The translations under genes and the position numbers were made by a program. A DNA stretch of 8,298 nt from Sphingobacteriales bacterium. Its GTDB lineage: Bacteria > Bacteroidota > Bacteroidia > Chitinophagales > Chitinophagaceae. Below are positions 1 through 7,667 of the stretch, one piece after another. Position 1 is the stretch's first letter; each line of letters begins with the position of its first letter. The stretch lies in the NCBI GenBank assembly GCA_947463665.1, contig CANHUD010000094.1, forward strand, positions 1-8,298, written 5' to 3'. A model generated the notes under the pieces. That model did no database searches, had not been told where the DNA came from, and worked only from the letters and a program-made list of their open reading frames with translations.

Positions 1-464
1 AAGTATTGTATCTGACCAACAACGATATTCCACTTCGTTCTACGGAGATGACAGCTCCCAGGATATCAGCGGGTGTTGGCTATGAAATTCCCCTGAATGC
101 ATCGCTTCGTCTGCTGGCTGAAATCAATGCGGATATCACCTTCGATGGACGGCGGAATGTATTGCTGAGTGCCGATCCCGTGAGTGCGGATCCGAGAATG
201 GGACTAGAATTATCGTACAAGAAAATTGTTTTTTTCCGGGGAGGGGTATATAATTTCCAACGGGGGCTTGCTGATGGGGATACGCTGAACCAGCGTAAAG
301 TCTGGATCTATCAGCCCGGAGCTGGCGTTGGTTTTCGGTTGAAACAGGCGGCCATTGATTACGCGTACACAAATCTGGCCAATCAGTCGAACCCCTTGTA
401 TACGCATATTGTATCGTTGCGATTGGATCTCCAGAAAAAAGAAAAAAGAACGTCTACAAACTAA
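1..464 (+). CDS. PorV/PorQ-family outer-membrane protein, C-terminal part (5' end outside window)
   Basis: The reading frame is open from the left edge (first whole codon at base 3) to TAA at 462-464, so about 154 C-terminal residues are visible and the true start lies upstream. The visible part alternates beta-strand-like stretches with short turns. It contains a GVGYEIPL strand, an FRGGVYNF strand, a GAGVGFRL strand, an IDYAYTN strand and a last strand ending HIVSLRLDL before a short basic tail. This is the pattern of the last strands of an outer-membrane barrel of the PorV/PorQ (FadL-like) group. In that family PorV carries secreted type IX substrates to the surface sortase PorU, and PorQ belongs to the same attachment complex. 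The gene downstream is a PorU-like protease starting 6 bp after this stop, so the two are probably co-transcribed and act together. I cannot tell PorV from PorQ or a paralogue without the N-terminus. Confidence 0.72.
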   Translation, partial: VLYLTNNDIPLRSTEMTAPRISAGVGYEIPLNASLRLLAEINADITFDGRRNVLLSADPVSADPRMGLELSYKKIVFFRGGVYNFQRGLADGDTLNQRKVWIYQPGAGVGFRLKQAAIDYAYTNLANQSNPLYTHIVSLRLDLQKKEKRTSTN

Positions 465-470
465 TCATAC

Positions 471-3400
471 ATGAAGAAAGGACTATTCCTTGTGCTGTTG
501 TGTGTGGGAATCTGGGGAAGAACAGATGCCCAGTTGAACAATGAATGGATTGATTACAGTAAAACCTACTATAAATTCAAGCTGGCGAGTGACGGGCTTT
601 ACCGGATTCCGTTTACTACCCTGCAGCAGGCGGGGTTGTCGAATGTTCCTATGGAGCAGTTTCAGCTGTTTCGGAACGGACAGGAAGTGCCGCTGGTAAC
701 ATCCAAAGCCTCGGGGTTACCGGGAGCAACCGATTTCATAGAGTTCTACGGGAAGATGAACGATGGCCGGCAGGATGCTGTATATTATCGGCAGGCTGAC
801 TTTCAATTGAATGATGTAAACAGTATCTTAACTGATTCTTCTGCTTATTTTCTCACGGTTCAGCCCAATGCTACTGCGAAAAGGATGGTTAATGAGGAAA
901 ATGAAATTGCTGGAAATACATTACCACCGGAGCCTTCTTTCATGTATACTCATGTTCGAAATTTCCGCGAAAAGCTGAATTTTGGCTTAGCGGCAGTCAG
1001 CGGAGGCGTGTATTCATTTTCTTCCTCCTTTGATCCGGCTGAAGGTTGGACGTCCAGAGATGTTCGTCCGGGCTCTCCCATTAGTGAACGGATTAATTTG
1101 TTTCCCTTTTCAGCAGGTGCCAATGCCGTTTTAGCTGTTTCTTTTGCAGGAAATGCTCCCAATAGCCGTACGGTGGAAGTTTCTATAAATGGAACAATTC
1201 TCATCCGTGAGCCAGGTACAAATTTTAGTCATGTTACCCGTCAGGCAAGCATTCCGATGAACTTACTGGGGGCAGCAGGTGGAGATGCCATTGTTATTCG
1301 GGATAATTCATCGAACTCATCGGATCGACTTGTAGTAGGAAAGTATGCAATCACCTATCCGAGGTTGTTTAATTTTGGCGGGTCCAGGATCTTTGAATTT
1401 TCCTTACCTCCTGCGCCTGCAGGGAATTATCTCGAAATTCAGAATTTTAATCACGGAAATACAGAGCCTGTATTACTGGATCTGTCAAACAACACGAGAT
1501 ATAGAGGATCTCTGTCTGGCAGTACTGTAAGATTCAGGCTTAAGCCTTCGCAGATCCCCAGAAATTTAGTGTTATTGAATGCACAGCCAGAGAATGTTGC
1601 TTCGATTACCGGGTTGCAATCACGCACGTTCAGGGATTACCGGAGCACGCTGAATCAGGGAGATTACATCATTATTTCTAACAGACGCCTGTTTGCCGGC
1701 CCATCCGGTAATCCAATTGAAAATTATCGTACCTATCGATCCTCCGCATTGGGTGGTGGGTATAATGCCCGTATTTATGACGTTGAGGAGATATTGGATC
1801 AGTTCGGTTATGGTCTTTCCAACAATGCGCAGGGAGTGAAGAACTTTATACATTTTGCCAGAACAAATTTCGCCACTAAGCCGAAGTATATCCTGATCAT
1901 TGGAAGAGGGTTGCAGTACAATGATGCCTGTTGGTGGGAAAGGTTTCCGGTTACGCATGAACTGAATTTGGTCCCAACATATGGTAATCCGGGTTCAGAC
2001 AATCTTCTTGCATCAGCTGGATATGAAGTCAGTCTGGATATACCGGTAGGCCGGATATCGGCCATAACAGGTGCGGAAGTTGAAACATATCTTCAGAAAG
2101 TTAAGCAGGTGGAAGCGGCGAGGCTTACCATGACCAACACCATAAAAGACCGGGCCTGGATGAAAAATGTGGTCCATGCTATAGGGGGAGGCGATCCCTA
2201 TCTTCAGAGTGTTATAGCCAGCTATATGAGGGGCAATTCCAATATTATTGCCGATACATCCGTTGGTGCCAAGGTTTATACATTTAGCCAGTCTTCCAGT
2301 ATTGGAGCAGAAACACTTTCTGCGGAAGGACTCTCCCGTCTTTTTGAGGAAGGTATTGGTATGCTGACCTATTTTGGACATTCATCAACCGATCTGCTTG
2401 AGTTTAATATTGATAATCCGGATGCCTATATCAATGACGGGAAATACCCCCTGTTCATCGTGAATGGCTGTTTGGCGGGTAATATTTATGTTTTTGATAC
2501 CCTGAGGGCGAGGGGAGGAGGAATTACATTGTCTGAACGGTATAACCTGGCTAAAAACAGAGGAAGTATTGGCTTTATTGCCAATAGTCATTTTGGGGTG
2601 GTCAATTATCTGAATATTTTCACAGGCGCCTTCTATGGAAGTTATGCAAGAGAAAATTATGGTAAATCAATTGGACAGATACATGCGAGTTCTCTGACCC
2701 GTATGAAACAGGTGTTCAGTGCAAATGATTTATATGGTCGGATGCATATAGAGCAGACCGTATTTCATGGCGATCCTGCTGTTCAGATGTATGCATTTTC
2801 GTCACCGGATTTTGTGGTCGATGAGAGTCTTATTAAGATCAGTCCGAATCCGGTTTCTATAACTGAAAAGAGTTTCAGGTTATTTGTCAGGTTTGCCAAT
2901 ATCGGGAAGTCCGTTCGTGACTCGCTCCGGCTTCGGATACAACGACGCCTGCCTGATGGTCGTTCCGATTTTTTATTCGATAAAAAAATTCCGGCACCCC
3001 TGAATTTTGATTCATTGGAGTTGGATGTGCCGATTAATCCACTGACTGATAAAGGGCAGCATCAGATTACGGTTATGCTGGATGCCGATCAGACAATTTC
3101 AGAAGAGAATGAGTTGAATAACAGGTCAGTCAAGGATTTCGTGATTCTCGAAAATGACATAAGGCCGGTTTATCCTTTGGAGAATTCAGTGATCAATAAA
3201 ACAATTACTCAGTTTCATGCGTCCGTATCTAATCCTTTTGCTAAAGCAAAGTTGTTTTATTTTGAGATAGATACCACGGCTCGTTTTGATTCACCTTTTA
3301 AAAAGAAAGATTCTGTAAATTCAAGAGGGGGGCTTCTTTCATTTAATGTGAATGGTATATCCTGGCTGGATAGTACGGTTTATTATTGGAGGACATCACC

Positions 3401-5510
3401 TGCTCCGGAACCCGGAAAAGAACTGATCTGGAATGTTTCATCTTTTCTGTATCATTCAAATAAGAAAACAGGTTTTGGACAGGCTCATTACGATCAGTTT
3501 AAAAAGAGCACATCGGATCAGATACTTTTGTCGGACAACCGAAGTTTTGTTTTCAACAAGAGCCTACGGAAGTTTTCCGTTAAAACAGGGTTGTATCCGA
3601 TAAATATTAACAATAGACTCCTCACAACGCTCGATGAATTATTAGTAGTAAATTATGGATGCCGTTACAGTTCCATTCAGGTAGTTGTTCTCGACGGTAT
3701 TACCATGCAACCCTGGAAAAATACGCTTCAGGCGGATCGATTGGGACGTTTTGGCAGCTGGCCACCTTGCGATCATAACGTGTATGCTTTTGAATTCCCA
3801 TATGCTGATCCGGCTTTCCGCAGGCGGGCAGTCCAGTTTTTAGAGAGTATTCCGGATGGATCCATAGTTAGTATTACAAATTTTGGCGCCGACTTTAATA
3901 ATTCATTTATTAACTCCTGGATGACCGATACGCTGACTCTTGGTTCCAATAGGTCTCTTTACCATAGTCTGGTACGTTTGGGATTTACAGAAATTGATAA
4001 GTTCAGGTCAAATGTTCCCTTTGCGTTCATTGCCAGAAAAGGTAAAGAGGTTTTAGTTCAGGAGATAGGAACTCGTTTGGATGACTATATCGAAAAAACT
4101 TTGTCACTTGAGGCCTCAGGTACTTCGGGTGTTTTACAATCACCCTGGTTTGGCCCCTCTTCCTCCTGGAATAAACTGGAGTGGTTTGGAGTGGATACAC
4201 ATCCGCAATCAGATATAAATGAAGTAGAGGTTTTGGGCCGAAATGAACAGGGTAGGGAAGCGCTTTTGTTTAAATTACAAGGTACCGATACGTCTCTTTC
4301 TGCTGTTGACGCGTCCCGTTATCCCTATATTCAGCTCAGATTAAGGACAAGGGATACTGCAAATGCTACACCTTTCCAGTTAAAGAGATGGATTGTAAGT
4401 GGAGAGTTGCCGCCAGAGGGTGCCGTAGTTACCTTCCCGAATGATGTTGATAAGGATACCGTTGAGGTTGGCCAGCCGTATTTGTTTCAGGTAGGATTTA
4501 GAAATGTAAGTGCTTCAAATTTTGACAGTATTCGATTGAAATTATTAATGACCAACACATCGAATGTAACCAGTGAAATTCAACTGGGTCAACTCAGGCC
4601 ATTAAAGCAGGGAGATTCCATTTTATTCAGGCATACTATTGATACCAGAAATCTGACTGGTTCCAACACATTGTTTTTACAGTTTAATCCGGAGAGGGCT
4701 CAGCCGGAACAATATGTTTTTAATAATTTCATCTACAAGTCATTCTTTGTAAATCCGGATACCTATAAGCCTTCGTTGGATGTTACATTTGATGGGGTTC
4801 GAATACTTAATGAGGATATTGTTTCCCCAAGGCCACACATCCAGATTCAACTTACGGATAACAGCCGTTTTATGCTGCTGGATGATACTTCTCTGCTAAA
4901 AGTAAGAGTGCGTTATCCGGATAACCAGATTAAAACGTTTCATTTTAATTCCAATACATTGCAGTTTACGCCTTCTTCGCTAACCGGAAATATGAAGGAG
5001 AATAAAGCTTTGATCGACTTTTATCCCAACTTCACCGAAGATGGCACCTATGAATTGCTGGTTACCGGAATGGATAAAAGTGGGAATAGCAGCGGTGTTA
5101 TCGAATACCAATCTTCGTTTTCGATTGTTAATAAACCGATGATATCCAATTTGCTTAATTATCCTAATCCTTTCACCAGATCTACTGCATTTGTATTCAC
5201 GCTTACAGGTGCGCAAGTACCACAGCAGCTGCGCATTCAGATCTTGACCATAACGGGTCGTGTAGTTAGGGAAATAACCAGAGAGGAATTGGGCCCTATC
5301 CGTATTGGCAGGAATATTACGGAGTACAAATGGGACGGTACCGATCAGTATGGTCAGCCATTGGCAAATGGAATCTATTTGTATCGTGTGCTTACGAATC
5401 TGAATGGAAAATCTCTGGATAAACTGGACAGTGGAGCTGATGGCATGAGTAAAGAATGGGAATCAAAATATTTTAACAAGGGTTACGGTAAAATGTATCT
5501 TATGCGTTAA
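471..5510 (+). CDS. porU2: PorU2-type type IX secretion sortase, C25 (gingipain) family cysteine peptidase
   Basis: This 1679-residue secreted protein starts at ATG 471, 6 bp after the upstream stop and without a Shine-Dalgarno sequence. Residues 1-20 form a signal peptide (MKKGLFLVLLC core, likely cut after TDA). Residues about 21-390 are beta-rich, like the PorU N-terminal region. The C25 peptidase domain spans about 398-778, opening at DYIIISNRR, with a DIPVGRISA motif near 523-531, the catalytic His in YFGHSS (H637) and Cys in VNGC (C667). Their 30-residue spacing resembles gingipains. A CARDB-like beta domain lies at about 785-900, an ILEI/FAM3-like domain at about 1045-1200, a second CARDB-like domain at about 1325-1430, and a FlgD-like T9SS C-terminal domain from about 1557 (NYPNPF, then WDGTDQYGQPLANGIYLYRV). 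PorU removes C-terminal sorting signals from secreted proteins and attaches them to the cell surface. This protein is longer than classical PorU (about 1100-1300 residues), hence PorU2. Sortase activity is inferred; it could be a plain surface C25 protease. Confidence 0.83.
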   Translation: MKKGLFLVLLCVGIWGRTDAQLNNEWIDYSKTYYKFKLASDGLYRIPFTTLQQAGLSNVPMEQFQLFRNGQEVPLVTSKASGLPGATDFIEFYGKMNDGRQDAVYYRQADFQLNDVNSILTDSSAYFLTVQPNATAKRMVNEENEIAGNTLPPEPSFMYTHVRNFREKLNFGLAAVSGGVYSFSSSFDPAEGWTSRDVRPGSPISERINLFPFSAGANAVLAVSFAGNAPNSRTVEVSINGTILIREPGTNFSHVTRQASIPMNLLGAAGGDAIVIRDNSSNSSDRLVVGKYAITYPRLFNFGGSRIFEFSLPPAPAGNYLEIQNFNHGNTEPVLLDLSNNTRYRGSLSGSTVRFRLKPSQIPRNLVLLNAQPENVASITGLQSRTFRDYRSTLNQGDYIIISNRRLFAGPSGNPIENYRTYRSSALGGGYNARIYDVEEILDQFGYGLSNNAQGVKNFIHFARTNFATKPKYILIIGRGLQYNDACWWERFPVTHELNLVPTYGNPGSDNLLASAGYEVSLDIPVGRISAITGAEVETYLQKVKQVEAARLTMTNTIKDRAWMKNVVHAIGGGDPYLQSVIASYMRGNSNIIADTSVGAKVYTFSQSSSIGAETLSAEGLSRLFEEGIGMLTYFGHSSTDLLEFNIDNPDAYINDGKYPLFIVNGCLAGNIYVFDTLRARGGGITLSERYNLAKNRGSIGFIANSHFGVVNYLNIFTGAFYGSYARENYGKSIGQIHASSLTRMKQVFSANDLYGRMHIEQTVFHGDPAVQMYAFSSPDFVVDESLIKISPNPVSITEKSFRLFVRFANIGKSVRDSLRLRIQRRLPDGRSDFLFDKKIPAPLNFDSLELDVPINPLTDKGQHQITVMLDADQTISEENELNNRSVKDFVILENDIRPVYPLENSVINKTITQFHASVSNPFAKAKLFYFEIDTTARFDSPFKKKDSVNSRGGLLSFNVNGISWLDSTVYYWRTSPAPEPGKELIWNVSSFLYHSNKKTGFGQAHYDQFKKSTSDQILLSDNRSFVFNKSLRKFSVKTGLYPININNRLLTTLDELLVVNYGCRYSSIQVVVLDGITMQPWKNTLQADRLGRFGSWPPCDHNVYAFEFPYADPAFRRRAVQFLESIPDGSIVSITNFGADFNNSFINSWMTDTLTLGSNRSLYHSLVRLGFTEIDKFRSNVPFAFIARKGKEVLVQEIGTRLDDYIEKTLSLEASGTSGVLQSPWFGPSSSWNKLEWFGVDTHPQSDINEVEVLGRNEQGREALLFKLQGTDTSLSAVDASRYPYIQLRLRTRDTANATPFQLKRWIVSGELPPEGAVVTFPNDVDKDTVEVGQPYLFQVGFRNVSASNFDSIRLKLLMTNTSNVTSEIQLGQLRPLKQGDSILFRHTIDTRNLTGSNTLFLQFNPERAQPEQYVFNNFIYKSFFVNPDTYKPSLDVTFDGVRILNEDIVSPRPHIQIQLTDNSRFMLLDDTSLLKVRVRYPDNQIKTFHFNSNTLQFTPSSLTGNMKENKALIDFYPNFTEDGTYELLVTGMDKSGNSSGVIEYQSSFSIVNKPMISNLLNYPNPFTRSTAFVFTLTGAQVPQQLRIQILTITGRVVREITREELGPIRIGRNITEYKWDGTDQYGQPLANGIYLYRVLTNLNGKSLDKLDSGADGMSKEWESKYFNKGYGKMYLMR

Positions 5511-5529
5511 AAATATTTTGCCGACCGGA

Positions 5530-6126
5530 TCATTGAGGCTGGGAAAAGTGTGCAATCCTGTTTACATACTTTCCCAGCACATCAAATTCAAGGTTGACGA
5601 GATTTCCCTCCTGTAATTTTTTAATATTCGTATGCTCCCAGGTGTACGGAATTATACTTACAGAGAATGAATCCTCCGTAACTTCATAACATGTAAGGCT
5701 TATCCCATTAACCGTTATTGACCCTTTTTCAATGATGAATTTTGCGTAAGCCTTGTCAAAGGAAAAGGTGTACACCCAAGAATTATTTAATTCTTTTATC
5801 TTGAAACAGGAACCTCTTGTATCTACATGTCCCAGAACAATATGACCATCTAACCTGGAATTTAAAAGCATTGCTCTTTCAAGATTAATGTAATCGCCAA
5901 CAGACCAATTCGCCGCATTGGTTTTAGCAAGTGTTTCAGGTACAGCGGTCACCTGGTATATATCTGCTTCAATAACCTCAACAGTCAGGCAAATACCATT
6001 ATGTGCCAGGCTCTGATCTACTTTCAGTTCATGAGTAATAGAAGCTTGAATTCTAAAGCTCCTATTTTCCGCACCCTGAATAACTTCCTTAACAATTCCA
6101 GTAGTTTCAATAATTCCTGTAAACAT
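5530..6126 (-). CDS. ribE: Riboflavin synthase, alpha chain
   Basis: The product joins two molecules of 6,7-dimethyl-8-ribityllumazine to give riboflavin and the pyrimidine precursor, the last step of vitamin B2 synthesis in the cytoplasm. I chose the ATG at 6126-6124 because it gives the family's invariant MFTGIIE start and 198 residues, close to the usual 200-215. The frame stays open for 14 more codons upstream but only to a TTG. Two homologous lumazine-binding halves are visible. The first has HNGICLT with C46, the second LDGHIVLGHVDTRG with H100 and VNGISLT with S143 and T145. These match the catalytic Cys48, His102, Ser146 and Thr148 positions known in the family. The family-typical LERAM and VNLEFDVLGKYV motifs are also present. 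The gene stands alone, converges on the peptidase gene with a 19-bp gap and diverges from rpsU. I see no FMN riboswitch upstream and no good promoter match. Confidence 0.96.
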   Translation of the reverse strand: MFTGIIETTGIVKEVIQGAENRSFRIQASITHELKVDQSLAHNGICLTVEVIEADIYQVTAVPETLAKTNAANWSVGDYINLERAMLLNSRLDGHIVLGHVDTRGSCFKIKELNNSWVYTFSFDKAYAKFIIEKGSITVNGISLTCYEVTEDSFSVSIIPYTWEHTNIKKLQEGNLVNLEFDVLGKYVNRIAHFSQPQ

Positions 6127-6298
6127 AATAGCCGATTGATCCCGCAAATTACTGGTTGACCAAGACAATCTCTAATTTTGGGTGAACGTAATTTGTAGGA
6201 TAGTAAGCAATTGCCCCAAAAACTAGTGGGGGAATCTTAGATTTTTACAATTTAAAGGGATGCAGTTGACAATCTATTTGTTCCCTTTTTTGATTTTT

Positions 6299-6329
6299 TT
6301 TGAAAATTCCGAAAACCATCTTATTTTTG
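6299..6329 (+). promoter_or_regulatory. Bacteroidota-type promoter of rpsU
   Basis: TTTG at 6299-6302 is followed by a 19-bp spacer and TATTTTTG at 6322-6329. This is an exact match to the Bacteroidota housekeeping pattern (TTG or TTTG near -33, TAnnTTTG near -7). Transcription should start a few bases further on, about 6333-6338, giving an rpsU leader of only some 25-30 nt. The region upstream to 6127 holds nothing else I can support. Confidence 0.75.
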
Positions 6330-6344
6330 CCCCCCTTAACAGTC

Positions 6345-6352
6345 AAAGGAGG
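6345..6352 (+). promoter_or_regulatory. Strong Shine-Dalgarno sequence of rpsU
   Basis: AAAGGAGG ends 9 nt before the ATG at 6362 and decides the start of rpsU, because the same frame is open back to 6260. No comparable site precedes the other genes here. Bacteroidota mostly do not use Shine-Dalgarno pairing, since bS21, bS18 and bS6 cover the 16S tail; rpsU is the known exception, where the site serves autoregulation. Confidence 0.85.
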
Positions 6353-6361
6353 TATAACATT

Positions 6362-6559
6362 ATGCTGATCATCGATTCTAAAGATTGCGAAAACATTGAC
6401 AAGGCCCTCAAAAAGTACAAGAAGAAATTTGAAAAGGCCAAAACGCTTCTCCAGCTAAGAGAGCGCCAGTCATTTACCAAGCCTTCCATCAGGCGCAGGG
6501 CTCAGGTGCTTAAGGCAATCTACAAGCAGCAGATAGCTTCAGGAAAGATTGAGGGCTGA
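6362..6559 (+). CDS. rpsU: 30S ribosomal protein bS21
   Basis: The 65-residue, very basic protein runs from MLIIDSKDCENIDKALKKYK through KFEKAKTLLQLRERQSFTKPS and IRRRAQVLKAIYKQQIASG. This is the bS21 pattern and close to the usual Bacteroidota length of about 64. The start is the ATG 9 nt after AAAGGAGG. bS21 sits on the 30S platform near the 3' end of 16S rRNA. In Flavobacterium johnsoniae, together with bS18 and bS6, it hides the anti-Shine-Dalgarno sequence. Ribosomes lacking bS21 can use the Shine-Dalgarno site, so a strong one before rpsU lets the cell restore bS21 when it is short. The gene has its own promoter upstream and an intrinsic terminator 24 bp after its stop. It heads a cluster with a Xer recombinase and hpf. 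Autoregulation in this organism is inferred from the leader. Confidence 0.95.
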   Translation: MLIIDSKDCENIDKALKKYKKKFEKAKTLLQLRERQSFTKPSIRRRAQVLKAIYKQQIASGKIEG

Positions 6560-6583
6560 TTCAGCTCTTTTTCATAGATTTAT

Positions 6584-6611
6584 AACCATGGGATTTCCCA
6601 TGGTTTTTTTT
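6584..6611 (+). terminator. Intrinsic terminator after rpsU, abutting the recombinase start codon
   Basis: AACCATGGG (6584-6592) and CCCATGGTT (6597-6605) form a perfect 9-bp stem with a 4-nt loop ATTT. A run of eight T follows at 6604-6611, two of which also pair in the stem. The run ends on the base before the ATG at 6612. Two further ATGs, at 6588 and 6600, lie inside the stem arms and are in frame with the recombinase. Confidence 0.85.
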
Positions 6612-7526
6612 ATGACTGAACTGGAACAGAACATAGAGGGCTTTCTGCTTTATCTGCAGTTTGAGCGACGTTATTCCCGGCATACCATTCAGGCCTATCA
6701 GGTTGATCTTCAGCAGTTTGTCGATTATCTGAGGATTTCTTATGATATGCAGAACGGAATAGATGTCAATACAGTTACTCCGTTTTTGTTAAAAAGCTGG
6801 CTTTCCGGTCTGAGGGGTGATAAAAAACTGTCGGTAAGGACCATCAATCGTAAAATTTCATCAATCCGTTCTTTTTTCCGGTACCTGCTCCGAAAAGATT
6901 TACTGGATAAGGACCCCTCTACATCCCTTCATATTTTCAAAGTTCCCAAGAGACTGCCTTCTTTTCTGAGTGAAGACCAGGCGCTTGAGTTGCTGGATGC
7001 CCAAGGCGGTGAACCTGAAAATTGGAATCAGAGAACGGGCGATCTTGTTTTTGATCTTTTGTACCACACAGGTCTTCGGGTGAGTGAGCTGACGGCTTTG
7101 CAGGAACGGCATGTGGATTATCGGGCTGCCCAGCTGAAAGTGCTGGGTAAGGGGAACAAAGAGCGCATCATTCCGCTCAGCGAGGACCTCCTTCAGCGCA
7201 TTCAGGCATATGTTGACGATAAAATCAAGCTCTCAGTAGTAGCTGACAGGTGCCATCTTCTGGTAAACCAATCCGGGAGGCCTTTGTACCCCAAATACGT
7301 GTACAGGCAGATTCGGGACAGGCTGGGTTCACTCCGGCAGTTATCCAAAAAAAGTCCGCATGTTATACGGCATACTTTTGCAACGCATCTCCTGAACAGT
7401 GGGGCTGAACTCAATGCCATCAAAGACCTGCTCGGCCATTCCAGCCTGGCAGCTACACAGGTGTATACCCATAACAGCATTGAAAAATTGAAGGATATAC
7501 ATAAGAAAACCCATCCCAAAGGCTAA
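6612..7526 (+). CDS. xerC: Tyrosine site-specific recombinase, XerC/XerD type
   Basis: The 304-residue enzyme matches the length of XerC/XerD (about 298). Residues 1-90 form the helical core-binding domain (IEGFLLYLQFERRYSRHTIQAYQ). The catalytic domain covers about 105-300 with all six active residues in place: R156 in HTGLRVSEL, K180 in LGKGNKER, H250 and R253 in HVIRHTFATHLL, H276 in LGHSSLAATQ, and the nucleophile Y285 in VYTH. Xer proteins resolve chromosome dimers at dif near the terminus, normally with FtsK. I chose the ATG at 6612 because MTELEQNIEGFL aligns with the usual Xer N-terminus; in-frame ATGs at 6600 and 6588 lie inside the preceding terminator hairpin, and an extended frame reaches a TTG at 6549 inside rpsU. 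The setting next to rpsU and hpf, without integrase cargo, argues for a housekeeping Xer rather than a phage integrase. XerC versus XerD cannot be settled by eye. Confidence 0.92.
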   Translation: MTELEQNIEGFLLYLQFERRYSRHTIQAYQVDLQQFVDYLRISYDMQNGIDVNTVTPFLLKSWLSGLRGDKKLSVRTINRKISSIRSFFRYLLRKDLLDKDPSTSLHIFKVPKRLPSFLSEDQALELLDAQGGEPENWNQRTGDLVFDLLYHTGLRVSELTALQERHVDYRAAQLKVLGKGNKERIIPLSEDLLQRIQAYVDDKIKLSVVADRCHLLVNQSGRPLYPKYVYRQIRDRLGSLRQLSKKSPHVIRHTFATHLLNSGAELNAIKDLLGHSSLAATQVYTHNSIEKLKDIHKKTHPKG

Positions 7527-7587
7527 CGGTACAATCTGTGAAAATTTTGTGAATCCAATAGGAATTCCAGGGTATTTATCGTAACTT

Positions 7588-7639
7588 GAAAGAACAGTTG
7601 AGGCGCCCGTGGGAAAGGGTTGTTTCACTTCGTTCTTTC
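7588..7639 (+). repeat. Inverted repeat in the spacer upstream of hpf
   Basis: GAAAGAAC at 7588-7595 is the exact reverse complement of GTTCTTTC at 7632-7639, with 36 nt between. Weaker inner pairing is possible (GTG near 7609-7611 with CAC near 7626-7628, then G-U and A-U pairs). If transcribed, the spacer could fold into a branched leader ending 28 nt before the hpf ATG. It lacks the T-run of a terminator. An 8-bp match in about 140 bp could be chance. Confidence 0.35.
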
Positions 7640-7667
7640 CTTATTGTATCACAAAAACAAACCTTCT

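Noticed and set aside
471..533. A possible lipoprotein signal (LVLLC, Cys 11) in the PorU2-type protease.
   Set aside because: There is no small residue at -1 to the Cys, so it is not a lipobox; a normal signal peptide ending TDA fits better.
1620..2591. Several minus-strand open frames of 68-122 codons within the peptidase gene.
   Set aside because: They are antisense to the conserved C25 catalytic domain, have no recognisable family, and look like compositional shadows.
6127..6168. A 14-residue extension of riboflavin synthase starting at a TTG.
   Set aside because: MFTGIIE is the invariant family N-terminus and begins at the ATG at 6126.
6173..6180. TAATTTTG on the plus strand, a match to the Bacteroidota -7 element.
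   Set aside because: There is no TTG 17-23 bp upstream (the nearest gives a 14-bp spacer), and rpsU has a much better promoter at 6299-6329.
6214..6231. Small hairpin CCCCA/TGGGG between riboflavin synthase and rpsU.
   Set aside because: It has only 5 bp with an 8-nt loop, no T-run directly after it, and no gene end nearby, so it is likely chance.
6260..6361. A 34-residue N-terminal extension of bS21.
   Set aside because: It would read through the rpsU promoter and the Shine-Dalgarno site, and the family starts at the ATG at 6362.
6612..7526. Phage or integrative-element integrase, with the adjacent tRNA genes as attachment site.
   Set aside because: The length and N-terminus fit chromosomal Xer, the neighbours are housekeeping genes, the tRNA genes lie beyond hpf, and I see no repeated tRNA 3' fragment in the window.
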